Of a stretch of DNA of 31,107 nt, positions 1-6,039 are shown one piece after another. This DNA is from a virus. The stretch's first letter is position 1, and every line of letters begins with the position of its first letter. Below the pieces are notes generated by a model. The model searched no databases. It worked only from the letters and a program-made list of their open reading frames with translations, and was not told the origin of the DNA. The position numbers were made by a program, and so were the translations under genes. The DNA is taken from positions 1-31,107 of the IMG/VR virus record IMGVR_UViG_3300043466_002572; one strand, 5' to 3'.

Positions 1-1
1 G

Positions 2-133
2 CAAGATCGGATCAAGCTGATGAAGAGTACTGGTGACGAACTGCTTGAGTGGCTGAAGGACGGTGCTATTTCCGACTCAAACTATCGGTTGCTGGCCAAC
101 GCATGGCAGCGAGCAAAGGAGAACAAGAGATGA
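2..133 (+). CDS. Partial hypothetical phage protein (C-terminal end)
   Basis: The reading frame is open from base 2 to the TGA at 131-133 and its start lies outside the window. The visible 43 residues are mostly helical and charged, with the pattern GDELLEWL followed by LLANAWQRAKENK. Similar short tails are common in small accessory phage proteins of unknown role. The stop overlaps the next start as ATGA (130-133), so it is probably cotranslated with the genes to its right. No function can be assigned. Confidence 0.6.
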   Translation, partial: QDRIKLMKSTGDELLEWLKDGAISDSNYRLLANAWQRAKENKR

Positions 134-426
134 ACCCCGAATACGAAGCGCACGAACGCTTGTGCAAATCCATCGGAGACATGGCGAAGGAGAACGAGGC
201 TCTTAAGCAGCACGTCACCCAACTCGAAAACCGTCTCCGCGCTCTGTGGGACAAGCTGGAGGGAGAACGGAAGTACTACAACGAACACATCCGCCAACTG
301 GAACTAGCTGGCAACGCAATGTACGCATTCATCAACCCTCCATCTCCGAGCATGAGGACCATCCAAATGGACAACCTGTTGCAAGGATGGGACGACGCTA
401 AGATTGGGAAGGGGGTGAAGCCGTGA
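130..426 (+). CDS. Small coiled-coil hypothetical protein
   Basis: A 98-residue protein. The start at 130 is preferred over an upstream in-frame ATG at 49 because AAGGAG lies about 8 bases ahead and the ATG overlaps the previous stop as ATGA. Residues from about 10 to 62 are rich in E, K, L and Q with heptad-like spacing, suggesting a coiled coil. The rest carries a short proline-rich part (PPSPS). Proteins of this kind are frequent in phage accessory operons. Function unknown. Confidence 0.7.
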   Translation: MNPEYEAHERLCKSIGDMAKENEALKQHVTQLENRLRALWDKLEGERKYYNEHIRQLELAGNAMYAFINPPSPSMRTIQMDNLLQGWDDAKIGKGVKP

Positions 427-551
427 GATTCAAGGAATGGTTGGGGTACATGAAAGAAGAACTGGAGTTCCACAAGCGACATCCAGAACTGTGGCTTGCA
501 CTTGTGATTGCTGGTTCGACTTACTTCATACTGAAGGAGGTAAATCGGTGA
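423..551 (+). CDS. Short single-pass membrane protein
   Basis: A 42-residue protein starting at GTG 423, which overlaps the previous stop as GTGA, and ending at TGA 549-551. A charged N-terminal half (EELEFHKRHPE) is followed by one hydrophobic segment, LWLALVIAGSTYFIL, and a short charged tail. This suggests an inner-membrane peptide with its N-terminus inside. Its place in an unbroken chain of coupled genes supports it as real. Function unknown. Confidence 0.6.
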   Translation: MRFKEWLGYMKEELEFHKRHPELWLALVIAGSTYFILKEVNR

Positions 552-751
552 AACGCTACACCCACATCGTATTGCGACGAATGCCTCCTTTGAACGGATT
601 CAGCATCAAGACTCCAGAAGGTAAGTTCCTGAGCGACATACGTCCACGCGGCATCGTGCGAGAACTCAATCGTCTCAACGACCGCATCAAAGAACTCGAA
701 GCCAAGATCGCTGAACTCCACGACTTGGAGAAATGGTTGGAGGGAAGATGA
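548..751 (+). CDS. Small hypothetical protein with C-terminal coiled coil
   Basis: A 67-residue protein from GTG 548. AAGGAGG sits about 7 bases ahead, and the start overlaps the previous stop as GTGA. The C-terminal half (RELNRLNDRIKELEAKIAEL) has leucines and isoleucines spaced as in a coiled coil. The N-terminus is basic with RYTHIVLRR. This is an operon member of unknown role. The in-frame ATG far upstream is rejected because it would overlap the 423-551 gene almost completely. Confidence 0.65.
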   Translation: MKRYTHIVLRRMPPLNGFSIKTPEGKFLSDIRPRGIVRELNRLNDRIKELEAKIAELHDLEKWLEGR

Positions 752-972
752 AACTGCGACCGATCAAATGGGTGCTGTCACCTACCGACGACCACATGCT
801 TTCCATGGAATGCACCGACATTGAGATCGTCGATGAAGGCGGCGGTGAGTACGTCGAGGTAAGTCAATCTGCTGATGGCCATGGTAAAGTCAGCATCAAC
901 CCAGAGGAATGGCCGATGATGCGTAAAGCCATCGACGACGCCATCAAGCAATGCAGGGATCTGAAACCATGA
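748..972 (+). CDS. Small acidic hypothetical protein
   Basis: A 74-residue protein. ATG 748 follows a GGAGGG site and overlaps the previous stop as ATGA. The sequence is acidic, with an apparent beta-rich centre (MECTDIEIVDEGGGEYVEV) and a helical C-terminus containing the segment INPEEWPMMRKAIDDAI. Many phages carry proteins with this 'value then EEW...lr.aId' pattern in accessory operons, without a known function. Coupled to both neighbours. Confidence 0.65.
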   Translation: MKLRPIKWVLSPTDDHMLSMECTDIEIVDEGGGEYVEVSQSADGHGKVSINPEEWPMMRKAIDDAIKQCRDLKP

Positions 973-1142
973 CCATCGAAGAAATGAGAACCATCGACGC
1001 CACCAAAACGTACAAGGAGTTGGAGGAGGCCCGTGCCAGGATCGCGCACCTGGAGGCAGCACTTCGCAGTATCGCCAACCAAGACCATCGCGGCAACCGT
1101 TCGACCGAATCTCAGATCGCCTTCGAGGCGCTGAAACCATGA
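969..1142 (+). CDS. Short helical hypothetical protein
   Basis: A 57-residue protein starting at ATG 969 (ATGA overlap with the previous stop). The centre YKELEEARARIAHLEAALRS is a short coiled-coil-like helix, the commonest motif in tiny phage accessory proteins. There is no strong ribosome-binding site, so its translation probably depends on coupling to the upstream gene. Function unknown. Confidence 0.55.
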   Translation: MTIEEMRTIDATKTYKELEEARARIAHLEAALRSIANQDHRGNRSTESQIAFEALKP

Positions 1143-1270
1143 CCACCCACTACAACCGCCTATCCAAACGCGCTGCCTGCGGACGTGCTAGCGCCCGAAC
1201 CACCACCGACAAATCCAAGGTCACCTGCATCGCGTGCCGACGCACGGTGGCGTACTTCAAAAACCCATGA
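1139..1270 (+). CDS. Tiny Cys-rich protein, probable zinc-binding
   Basis: A 43-residue protein from ATG 1139 (ATGA overlap) to TGA 1268-1270. It has a cysteine at residue 14 (AACGR) and a CxxC pair in VTCIACRRTVAY, with a nearby histidine at residue 4. This is the outline of a small zinc-binding peptide seen repeatedly in phage accessory operons. It is basic, so nucleic-acid contact is possible, but the function is not known. Confidence 0.6.
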   Translation: MTTHYNRLSKRAACGRASARTTTDKSKVTCIACRRTVAYFKNP

Positions 1271-1812
1271 CCTTCTCCCAATCCGGACAACTCCCACACC
1301 ACCAATACTGCTTCGTCGATGCCTCGTTTATCTCCAGCCGCACCGGGTTTATCCCCTGCGTCTGGTTCGGGCTGGTCTCGATTCCCGGCAGGATGTGGGG
1401 CTGCACCATCATGCTTGAGTGCGGCGCGGTTTACCGGGCGGTGCCGCCTCACGCGCTAGCATTCGATCCACAGCCTGAACTCGACTGGCGCCCAGACCAC
1501 GCCCAACGCTGGGACTGCTACGGTCGGGAGTTCAGCACGATCGAGTACACCTACCTCCGAGGTATGGAAGCCGTAGTGAAATGCTCTGACACATTCAAGT
1601 ACGGCACTTACATCTTTACGGCCGTACCCATCGACGACGGCTTCAGCCGTTATCCCGAGCAAGCCAAGGAATTCATGTTTCTGCGTGGTCACAATGGACG
1701 CCTTATGATCCAACCCACTGACAGAGTCTTGTTTTCTGACCCCTCGTTCGTAGTCACGCCCGAGTGGCCGACGGATCTCAAAACCACCACCGAAATCTAC
1801 AGCTGCGAATGA
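1267..1812 (+). CDS. Conserved phage protein of unknown function (181 aa)
   Basis: Starts at ATG 1267, which overlaps the previous stop as ATGA; an earlier in-frame ATG at 1234 would bury the tiny gene upstream. The protein resembles a family I recall from many phage genomes, with the landmarks CVWFGLVSIPGRMWGC, LECGAVYR, AQRWDCYG, EYTYLRG, YIFTAVP, PEQAKEFMFL and GRLMIQPT in this order. It has no signal peptide or membrane segment. The density of W, C and Y suggests a compact globular fold. The role is unknown despite the conservation. It is the largest product of this operon. Confidence 0.75.
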   Translation: MTFSQSGQLPHHQYCFVDASFISSRTGFIPCVWFGLVSIPGRMWGCTIMLECGAVYRAVPPHALAFDPQPELDWRPDHAQRWDCYGREFSTIEYTYLRGMEAVVKCSDTFKYGTYIFTAVPIDDGFSRYPEQAKEFMFLRGHNGRLMIQPTDRVLFSDPSFVVTPEWPTDLKTTTEIYSCE

Positions 1813-2051
1813 ACCTCATCCAACTCATCAAACGATTCCTCGGGCTCGTAAAACCAATAGGCCGCCCCCGCATCCCGATCGAGAAGCGACTGGCAATCAA
1901 AGGCGCCCCGATGCACGTCACCGACGCTGAGCTAGCACGCATCCTCTCTGTCTCCTACGCAACCATCCACCGATACCGTCACAAAAATGGACACCAACCA
2001 CGAGAACGACGAACTCTCCAGATTCAAAGCGATAGCCCGCCAGCTGCATGA
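1809..2051 (+). CDS. Small helix-turn-helix DNA-binding protein
   Basis: An 80-residue protein, ATG 1809, overlapping the previous stop as ATGA. Residues about 36-60 (MHVTDAELARILSVSYATIH) read as a helix-turn-helix of the resolvase/MerR-like type: D-A-E-L-A-R-I-L, turn S-V-S, then recognition helix YATIHRYR. A basic stretch GRPRIPIEKR precedes it, as in AT-hook-like arms. It probably binds DNA as a small regulator. Its C-terminal 21 residues overlap the next gene in another frame by 65 bases, so its true end or the next start may need checking. Confidence 0.6.
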   Translation: MNLIQLIKRFLGLVKPIGRPRIPIEKRLAIKGAPMHVTDAELARILSVSYATIHRYRHKNGHQPRERRTLQIQSDSPPAA

Positions 2052-2190
2052 TCGACTCGGCTGCGGCTGCTTTCGTGAGCCATGCTGGACGTGCCAGCAG
2101 GTCTCCAGACGTTACCTCGCCATGACCCGTGAAGACGCCCGCATCATCGAAGCAATCCACCGGCATCCATCGGATTCACCTGTCCGGTAA
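1987..2190 (+). CDS. Cys-rich hypothetical protein
   Basis: A 67-residue protein from ATG 1987. It contains a dense cysteine cluster, CGCFREPCWTC, which could bind a metal, between a helical N-terminus (ELSRFKAIARQLHDRL) and a helical C-terminus. It overlaps the HTH gene by 65 bases and the following gene by 62 bases, far more than the 4-base overlaps elsewhere in this operon. No clear ribosome-binding site is seen. Real but unproven; the cysteine cluster is the best argument. Confidence 0.45.
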   Translation: MDTNHENDELSRFKAIARQLHDRLGCGCFREPCWTCQQVSRRYLAMTREDARIIEAIHRHPSDSPVR

Positions 2191-2338
2191 CCGGGTTGTC
2201 GTGATCGACACCAAGGATCTCAGCGACCGGTCCCGCAAGGATGTTATCGGCATCTGCGTGGCCAACTCTCAAGATCCGGACACGCTCCTGGCGAACCTCA
2301 AGAAAATCCCAGGCGTGCTATCAGCCCATTTCGGGTAA
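2129..2338 (+). CDS. Small hypothetical protein, last gene of the left operon
   Basis: Open from GTG 2129 to the TAA at 2336-2338. The part after residue 15 looks genuine, with alternating strands and helices: HLSGNRVVVIDTKDLSD, then DVIGICVANSQDPDTLLANLKKIPGVLSAHFG, a compact alpha/beta pattern. The first 10-15 residues overlap the upstream gene and may be wrong, but no better start codon is visible. Function unknown. The next genes lie on the other strand and face it. Confidence 0.5.
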   Translation: MKTPASSKQSTGIHRIHLSGNRVVVIDTKDLSDRSRKDVIGICVANSQDPDTLLANLKKIPGVLSAHFG

Positions 2339-2435
2339 CCGACGTGGCCGGGGTGGTTTACGTTTTTCCCATCCATCGGTCTGGTATCGGCTCATCTCTC
2401 TCCTGGTCTGGACGCCGGGAGGGAGAGCCCGCCCC
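2339..2435 (+). other. Convergent intergenic region with plus-strand hairpin
   Basis: Between the end of the rightward operon and the terminator of the leftward one. A plus-strand stem pairs CTCTCTC (2396-2402) with GGGAGAG (2421-2427), but no T-run follows. It may slow or end rightward transcription weakly or protect the RNA 3' end. Nothing coding was seen. Confidence 0.4.
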
Positions 2436-2470
2436 AAAACAAAACCCCTGAGACCTCGCGATCCCAGGGG
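2436..2470 (-). terminator. Intrinsic terminator of the leftward operon
   Basis: Read on the minus strand, 2470-2445 forms CCCCUGGGAUC-GCGA-GGUCUCAGGGG, an 11-bp stem (two G-U pairs) closed by a GCGA tetraloop. UUUUGUUUU follows immediately (2444-2436). It lies about 35 bases after the stop of the last leftward gene (2505), the expected place to end the 6944-2505 transcript. Confidence 0.85.
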
Positions 2471-2504
2471 CTGTGACAACCTAACAACTACAAGCGGTGG
2501 TACC

Positions 2505-2807
2505 CTACTTCTTCTTGCCCACAACCGCAAGGGTTTTGATCACACGATCGGCCAGTTCCTTCGATGGCCTGAAGAACACCTTCGGTCTCGGCGGAATCGG
2601 GATCTCGACATCTGGGATCAGCGGGTTACGGCCGATCATCGGCTTCGTCCAACGCACCTGGAACTGACCGAAATCCGGCAGGTTCAGTTCACCCTTCAGG
2701 ATCTCCTCAGCCATCAGTTCCATCACGCAGTCCACCACCTGCTTCGCGTGCGGAACCAACAGGCCGCACTCCTCGGACACCCGTCGTGCGATCTCAATTC
2801 GTTTCAC
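2505..2807 (-). CDS. HU/IHF-family DNA-binding protein
   Basis: A 100-residue protein with the size and layout of the HU/IHF family. An N-terminal helix-turn-helix (KRIEIARRVSEECGLLVPHA) is followed by a second helix (VVDCVMELMAEEILKG). Then come the beta saddle beginning LPDFGQFQV (the family GFGxF position) and a C-terminal helix (PSKELADRVI). The DNA-inserting arm is present around RNPLIPDVEIPIPPRP, here proline-rich. Such proteins bend and compact DNA and assist replication, packaging or regulation. The start is GTG 2807, overlapping the upstream gene by 14 bases. It is last in its operon and followed by a strong terminator. Confidence 0.88.
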   Translation of the reverse strand: MKRIEIARRVSEECGLLVPHAKQVVDCVMELMAEEILKGELNLPDFGQFQVRWTKPMIGRNPLIPDVEIPIPPRPKVFFRPSKELADRVIKTLAVVGKKK

Positions 2808-2988
2808 TCTTCACCCCCATCTGCTGCTGGACCAGCTGTTCGATCGCACGCCGTGCGACCATGCCGGCGATCAGCGCGGCAGACGGCTCGGGCACGTTGC
2901 CATCCTCGGGGATGGGAGGCTGCACGTCGATCGACAGGTGAAACCCACCATCGGCGTCCGTGATCTCAATGGTCACCTTCCGGGTCAT
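2794..2988 (-). CDS. Small hypothetical protein
   Basis: A 64-residue protein. ATG 2988 is chosen because AAGGAGGG lies about 6 bases upstream and the ATG overlaps the preceding stop as ATGA. The N-terminus MTRKVTIEITDADGGFHLSI looks like a beta hairpin, followed by a proline-rich link and a helix (LIAGMVARRAIEQLVQQQ). This pattern is recurrent in small phage proteins of unknown role. Overlaps the HU-like gene by 14 bases, so the two are probably coupled. Confidence 0.65.
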   Translation of the reverse strand: MTRKVTIEITDADGGFHLSIDVQPPIPEDGNVPEPSAALIAGMVARRAIEQLVQQQMGVKSETN

Positions 2989-3341
2989 TCGACCCTCCTT
3001 CCCTGCACCCGGGCAACCTTCTGGCCCTGCCACGGCGGCGGGGTCTGCGAGGCGCGGTTGATCGAATCCACGATCGCCGGGTTGGTCACCGGCTGGATCA
3101 GTGGGGTCTTCACCGTTTGAGGGATCGTCGTGTTGCCACGCGGCCCATTCACCACGACGCCCTGAATCCGGACCACGCGCTTGGCGTTGATCTCCTTCAT
3201 CTGGTCACTGCGCCGCTGGCGATCCTCATCGGTGATGGTCTTCGCTCGACCGCGACCGCGACGACCCAAGGCCGATGCGGCCTGACTGACTGCGGGAGGC
3301 ACCAGCGGCGCCTCCTCGTTTGGTTGGTTCTCTGTTTCCAT
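2985..3341 (-). CDS. Basic, partly disordered hypothetical protein
   Basis: A 118-residue protein with a proline- and glutamate-rich N-terminus, a strongly basic centre (GRRGRGRAKTITDEDRQRR) and a long region rich in P, T, V and N. The composition points to an unstructured, nucleic-acid-contacting protein rather than an enzyme. The start at ATG 3341 lies just after the previous stop, with GGAGG about 11 bases ahead. It sits directly upstream of the HU-like gene, which fits a DNA-associated role, but this is inference only. Confidence 0.6.
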   Translation of the reverse strand: METENQPNEEAPLVPPAVSQAASALGRRGRGRAKTITDEDRQRRSDQMKEINAKRVVRIQGVVVNGPRGNTTIPQTVKTPLIQPVTNPAIVDSINRASQTPPPWQGQKVARVQGRRVE

Positions 3342-3342
3342 G

Positions 3343-3651
3343 TTAGATGATCCTCCAATCGTTCGACAGCATATCAGTCTGAGACGCCAGCCACCCAGTC
3401 AACACAGCGCGACGGCCGGCAGCGTTCGTCGTGTACATCCGGATGGATCCAAGGCACTCGATTTCTCCACCGTTCTCTTCAGCCAATGCCTTCAAGTGCG
3501 GCTCCTTGCACCACGCAGCTGGGACCAAAAAGGCAGGAAGAAGCCAAAGGTACATCCCTTTACCGTTCCAGCCGTTGCGTTGAATTTTCTTTCCCTGCTT
3601 GAGGGCCTCAAGCGCCTGCCCGAAGGTCAGGTTTTCCGTTTCGTATTCCAT
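3343..3651 (-). CDS. DUF2829 / Tad2-like protein (candidate Thoeris anti-defence)
   Basis: A 102-residue protein matching the DUF2829 family pattern: LTFGQALEALKQGKKIQRNGW near the start, the GWNGKGMYLWL motif, and the terminal WLASQTDMLSNDWRII. Members of this family include Tad2, a phage protein reported to bind and sequester the cyclic nucleotide signal of Thoeris defence systems. The length and both signature ends are intact. Whether this copy binds a signal molecule cannot be seen from sequence. It starts at ATG 3651 after a GA-rich leader and a pair of hairpins. Confidence 0.85.
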   Translation of the reverse strand: MEYETENLTFGQALEALKQGKKIQRNGWNGKGMYLWLLPAFLVPAAWCKEPHLKALAEENGGEIECLGSIRMYTTNAAGRRAVLTGWLASQTDMLSNDWRII

Positions 3652-3670
3652 GTTTGTCTTCTTTCCGTTC

Positions 3671-3714
3671 CCGCGTTACTGGCGCGGAGAGGGTGGTCGG
3701 ACACGCCGGCCACC
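3671..3714 (-). promoter_or_regulatory. Paired hairpins ahead of the Tad2-like gene
   Basis: The gap between the endolysin stop (3725) and the next start (3651) holds two stems. One is a perfect 5-bp stem, CCGCG/CGCGG (3671-3675 with 3683-3687). The other is a 9-bp stem, 3692-3700 with 3706-3714, with one wobble pair and the loop ACACG. There is no U-run after either. They may set expression by RNA processing or partial termination. Confidence 0.5.
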
Positions 3715-3724
3715 GTGCTCCGAG

Positions 3725-4054
3725 TCACTTCGCTGCCGACACTCGCCTCCAATACGTGCCGCCCGATCGCTTCCACCCGTTCGGGCCATGGTGCCAGATC
3801 AGTGCGAGGTCCCGATCAGTTGCCGGACGGCCGATCCGCTTCGACCAATGGGTCAGATACAAGTCAGCCACCTTCGCTGCGACGACTCGGTTGGTCATCT
3901 CGGACCAGCGGTAATTCCCCTGGACGACTCGGTTCACGTCCTTCACGACACAGGGGCGCACCTGGAGAGCGCCGAGTTCGCCATGACGGCCGCGAGCCTG
4001 ATCGTTCCCGCCGCTCTCAACGGCGATCAGCGCTGCCAATAGTTCGGCTTTCAT
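3725..4054 (-). CDS. Small lysozyme-like endolysin (transglycosylase fold)
   Basis: A 109-residue protein resembling the SLT/lysozyme-like fold. ALIAVESGGN carries the probable catalytic glutamate (residue 13), LGALQVRP sits at the position of the family's GLMQI strand, a helix follows (VVAAKVADLYLTHW), and the end is IWHHGPNGWKR...TYWRRV. The enzyme would cleave peptidoglycan during release. The start at ATG 4054 is chosen because it falls 7 bases after the preceding stop; an upstream ATG would overlap that gene. There is no signal peptide, so it would need a holin to reach the wall. It lies in the accessory operon, about 13 kb from the holin-like genes. Confidence 0.8.
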   Translation of the reverse strand: MKAELLAALIAVESGGNDQARGRHGELGALQVRPCVVKDVNRVVQGNYRWSEMTNRVVAAKVADLYLTHWSKRIGRPATDRDLALIWHHGPNGWKRSGGTYWRRVSAAK

Positions 4055-4061
4055 AATCCGC

Positions 4062-4532
4062 TTACGGTAGCAGTGCCGCTGGCTCAACGGCAAGCGCGAG
4101 CATCTGAGTCATCACCTTGGACTGGCGACGGTCTTCCTCCCATTCCGAGACCTCATGGAGGTTGGACAGAACACGGGCGCGATTGAGATGCTGAATCTGG
4201 GCGATCGACTCATTCATCCCCGGCCGGATCCATGCGGCCAGATCATAGCTGTGCGATTTCTGAAGGTTCTTCAGCCCCGGCCGACAGATGAAACACCGTC
4301 CAGCCAGTAGCTGGTTCCACGAACCAAACCACCAGCCCGGGTTCTCACGCAGTGTGCCCATCTCATCAACCCACAGTTCAACATCGGGACCGTCGTGGCT
4401 ACGGCTGGGGTTGAACACCTCCAGCATCTCCACCTTCAACAGGCTCTGGATCTCTCGGATGTCTTTGCCGACCTTCACCATCGTGGTCACTCGGGCAAAC
4501 GGGTCCACGAACACGCCTTGGACAGTTCTCAT
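4062..4532 (-). CDS. DUF3846-like hypothetical protein
   Basis: A 156-residue protein. Its N-terminal half (MRTVQGVFVDPFARVTTMVK, then IREIQSLLK, then VELWVDEMGTLRENPGW, then GRCFICR) resembles the DUF3846 pattern found in phages and plasmids. There, residues of this kind form a small domain of unknown role ending in 'G-x-x-x-V'. The C-terminal half is helical. ATG 4532 overlaps the previous stop as ATGA. The two cysteines in RCFICR are not enough to claim metal binding. Confidence 0.65.
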   Translation of the reverse strand: MRTVQGVFVDPFARVTTMVKVGKDIREIQSLLKVEMLEVFNPSRSHDGPDVELWVDEMGTLRENPGWWFGSWNQLLAGRCFICRPGLKNLQKSHSYDLAAWIRPGMNESIAQIQHLNRARVLSNLHEVSEWEEDRRQSKVMTQMLALAVEPAALLP

Positions 4533-4768
4533 TCGCCATCCTCCGGCAGGTGGTTCAGGTACGGCGGCTGGTATGTCGAGCAAGCGCACACGACCGCATC
4601 TGGGTAGGCAATCACAGCCTCTTCCAGCGTGTCGAAGTCATCCAACCAGCTACGGCGGCTCTGGCCAGACAGCACGCTGTCACGGTCGTAGGTGCCGTGC
4701 TCGTAGACAGTCCAGCGTTCGCTCTGGTACGTCGCTCCCCGGCCTCGTTCGATCGTTAGGTCACGCAC
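4529..4768 (-). CDS. Conserved small phage protein (79 aa)
   Basis: Starts at GTG 4768 with AGGAGG about 6 bases ahead. The protein has the pattern WTVYEHGTYDRDSVLSGQ, LDDFDTLEEAVIAYPDA and a C-terminal PPYLNHLPED. I recall this pattern from many phages, where it is unannotated. The fold appears small and alpha/beta. It overlaps the upstream gene by 8 bases and the downstream start as ATGA. Function unknown. Confidence 0.7.
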   Translation of the reverse strand: MRDLTIERGRGATYQSERWTVYEHGTYDRDSVLSGQSRRSWLDDFDTLEEAVIAYPDAVVCACSTYQPPYLNHLPEDGE

Positions 4769-5042
4769 GGGACACCTCCTTCATGTTCACCAACACGGCT
4801 CGCACGGCCGCACTGATTCTGATTCCCGGCACAGGCCAACGCGAATCACTCAGTCGCTTACCAACCAGATCCAGAAGATCATCGTAACAGCCCTCCGGAA
4901 TAGCGCTTTCAGCCTCCAACTCAGCCACAGTCAGTGCAGCCAGCGAGATTCTGGTCATCGTGTTCACGCTGGCTCCTTCGACTCGATTCGCCAGACCAGC
5001 CGCAGCGAAGGCGGCATCGTATGCGTTGGGTCCCGTGCTCAC
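4761..5042 (-). CDS. Small hypothetical protein
   Basis: A 93-residue protein beginning at GTG 5042, which has GGAGG about 6 bases ahead and overlaps the upstream stop as GTGA. An internal ATG at 4958 is the alternative start but lacks these signals. The sequence is alanine-rich and helical at first, then contains PEGCYDDLLDLVGKRLSDS. No motif recognised. Confidence 0.6.
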   Translation of the reverse strand: MSTGPNAYDAAFAAAGLANRVEGASVNTMTRISLAALTVAELEAESAIPEGCYDDLLDLVGKRLSDSRWPVPGIRISAAVRAVLVNMKEVSRA

Positions 5043-5509
5043 AGCGCACCTCCCACGAAGAACTCCTCAGGCTTCCCGTTCATCGTTACGCCATCAGCCC
5101 ACGTGAGCCCCCAGCAGCCCTTGGTCGATTGACACACGATCAGCCACTGACCAACAGAGTCGTGCACCACCCGATAGGCTTCAGTCTTCCAGTGGACGGT
5201 CTTCCCGCTCAAAACGGCTTCCTTGATGTCAGACAGGCTCGTCAGGCGTTTGGCACCTCCCCGGGCCGCCTTCAGCACCGCCTCAGCCCGATCAAACAGG
5301 TCCACAGGCATATCGTCCCCGCCGTCCGATTCCATCCACCACTGGAGGATTCCGTCCAACGCAGCCAACAACTCCGGCGCCGCTGCAATGAGTTTGTGGT
5401 TCTGCTCGCCAGTCAGGCGGGGCGTGATGCGTGCGACCTGCTTGCCAGTCGCGTCGTTAATGCGGTCGAACTCAATCGACCATGGTGCAGGGGAATGTAT
5501 GGGTATCAT
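5039..5509 (-). CDS. Two-part hypothetical phage protein
   Basis: A 156-residue protein with two recognisable parts. The first has an N-terminal APWSIEFDRINDATG strand region ending in HKLIAAAPELLAAL, a very common module in small phage proteins. The second (about residues 100-155) carries VLSGKTVHWKTEAYRVVHD, GQWLIVC and GLTWADGVTMNGKPEEFF, a module usually seen as a separate small protein. It therefore looks like a fusion of two accessory modules. The start at ATG 5509 is set by the preceding hairpin leader; earlier in-frame codons would run through it. Function unknown. Confidence 0.65.
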   Translation of the reverse strand: MIPIHSPAPWSIEFDRINDATGKQVARITPRLTGEQNHKLIAAAPELLAALDGILQWWMESDGGDDMPVDLFDRAEAVLKAARGGAKRLTSLSDIKEAVLSGKTVHWKTEAYRVVHDSVGQWLIVCQSTKGCWGLTWADGVTMNGKPEEFFVGGAL

Positions 5510-5526
5510 AGTTTTGGTTCCAGCCG

Positions 5527-5575
5527 TCTGGCCAGAGAAGGCAGCCCCCGCAGAGGCGGCCGTGCTCTGATCAGA
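5527..5575 (-). repeat. Intercistronic hairpin, copy A
   Basis: On the minus strand the region begins with TCTGATCAGA (5575-5566), which contains the stop codon of the upstream gene. A GC-rich stem follows (5541-5562), then TCTGGCCAGA (5536-5527) and CGGCTGGAA before the next start. The layout matches copy B at 6678-6727. No U-run is present. Confidence 0.6.
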
Positions 5576-5894
5576 TGCACATCTGCATCTCAAGCGCATT
5601 CACTGCCGAAGCCATCAGGTCACACACGTAGTCATTCTCCTCTGGATCCAGCACGTTCTGGTAGCCAGCGCACATCCCGATTGAATCAGCACGATGCCAC
5701 CGGCCATCATCGCCACGGAACTCCGAGACGACCCACCAGCAGCCGTGCAGGTTGATGCTGTCCACGATCTCCTGCCGCTCCTCTGGCGTCTCAGGATTGC
5801 CAAAGACATCGAAGTAACTCTCCTGCTCAGGCTCAGCGCGAAGGCGAACGAACCCGTGTCGCTCAAGGTTTCGGAAGGTATCAATGATGCTCAT
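5571..5894 (-). CDS. Conserved small phage protein (107 aa)
   Basis: Starts at ATG 5894 with GGAGG upstream. It shows a pattern familiar from phage accessory regions: NLERHGFVRLRAEPEQESYFDVFG, then VDSINLHGCWWVVSE, then WHRADSIGMCAGY, and a C-terminal NDYVCDLMASAVNAL. The many W, Y and C residues suggest a compact fold. No catalytic motif is evident. The function is unknown. A long frame-shifted reading inside it is only a shadow. Confidence 0.75.
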   Translation of the reverse strand: MSIIDTFRNLERHGFVRLRAEPEQESYFDVFGNPETPEERQEIVDSINLHGCWWVVSEFRGDDGRWHRADSIGMCAGYQNVLDPEENDYVCDLMASAVNALEMQMCI

Positions 5895-5895
5895 A

Positions 5896-6039
5896 TCAAT
5901 CGACCTCCACCAATACGCAGTCCGCCGCTGGGAACGACCGGCAGCCGTCCAAGAACCGGACCAGCAGTCGATCGCCGTCGATACCCATAACCATTCCGGT
6001 CATGCCGTCTGGGCACGTCACGAAGTCGCCCAGACTCAC
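5896..6039 (-). CDS. Short KOW/SH3-like beta protein
   Basis: A 47-residue protein from GTG 6039 (GTGA overlap with the upstream stop) to TGA 5898-5896. Its sequence, GDFVTCPDGMTGMVMGIDGD then LLVRFLDGCRSFPAADCVLVE, looks like a small beta barrel of the KOW/SH3 type, with the D-G turns typical of that fold. Such small proteins often bind nucleic acid or proteins. The role here is unknown. It is followed after one base by the next start. Confidence 0.65.
   Translation of the reverse strand: MSLGDFVTCPDGMTGMVMGIDGDRLLVRFLDGCRSFPAADCVLVEVD

Noticed and set aside
2241-2963. Plus-strand frame of 240 codons
   Set aside because: Antisense to the HU-like gene and across the terminator; its product is R/H/S-rich without structure.
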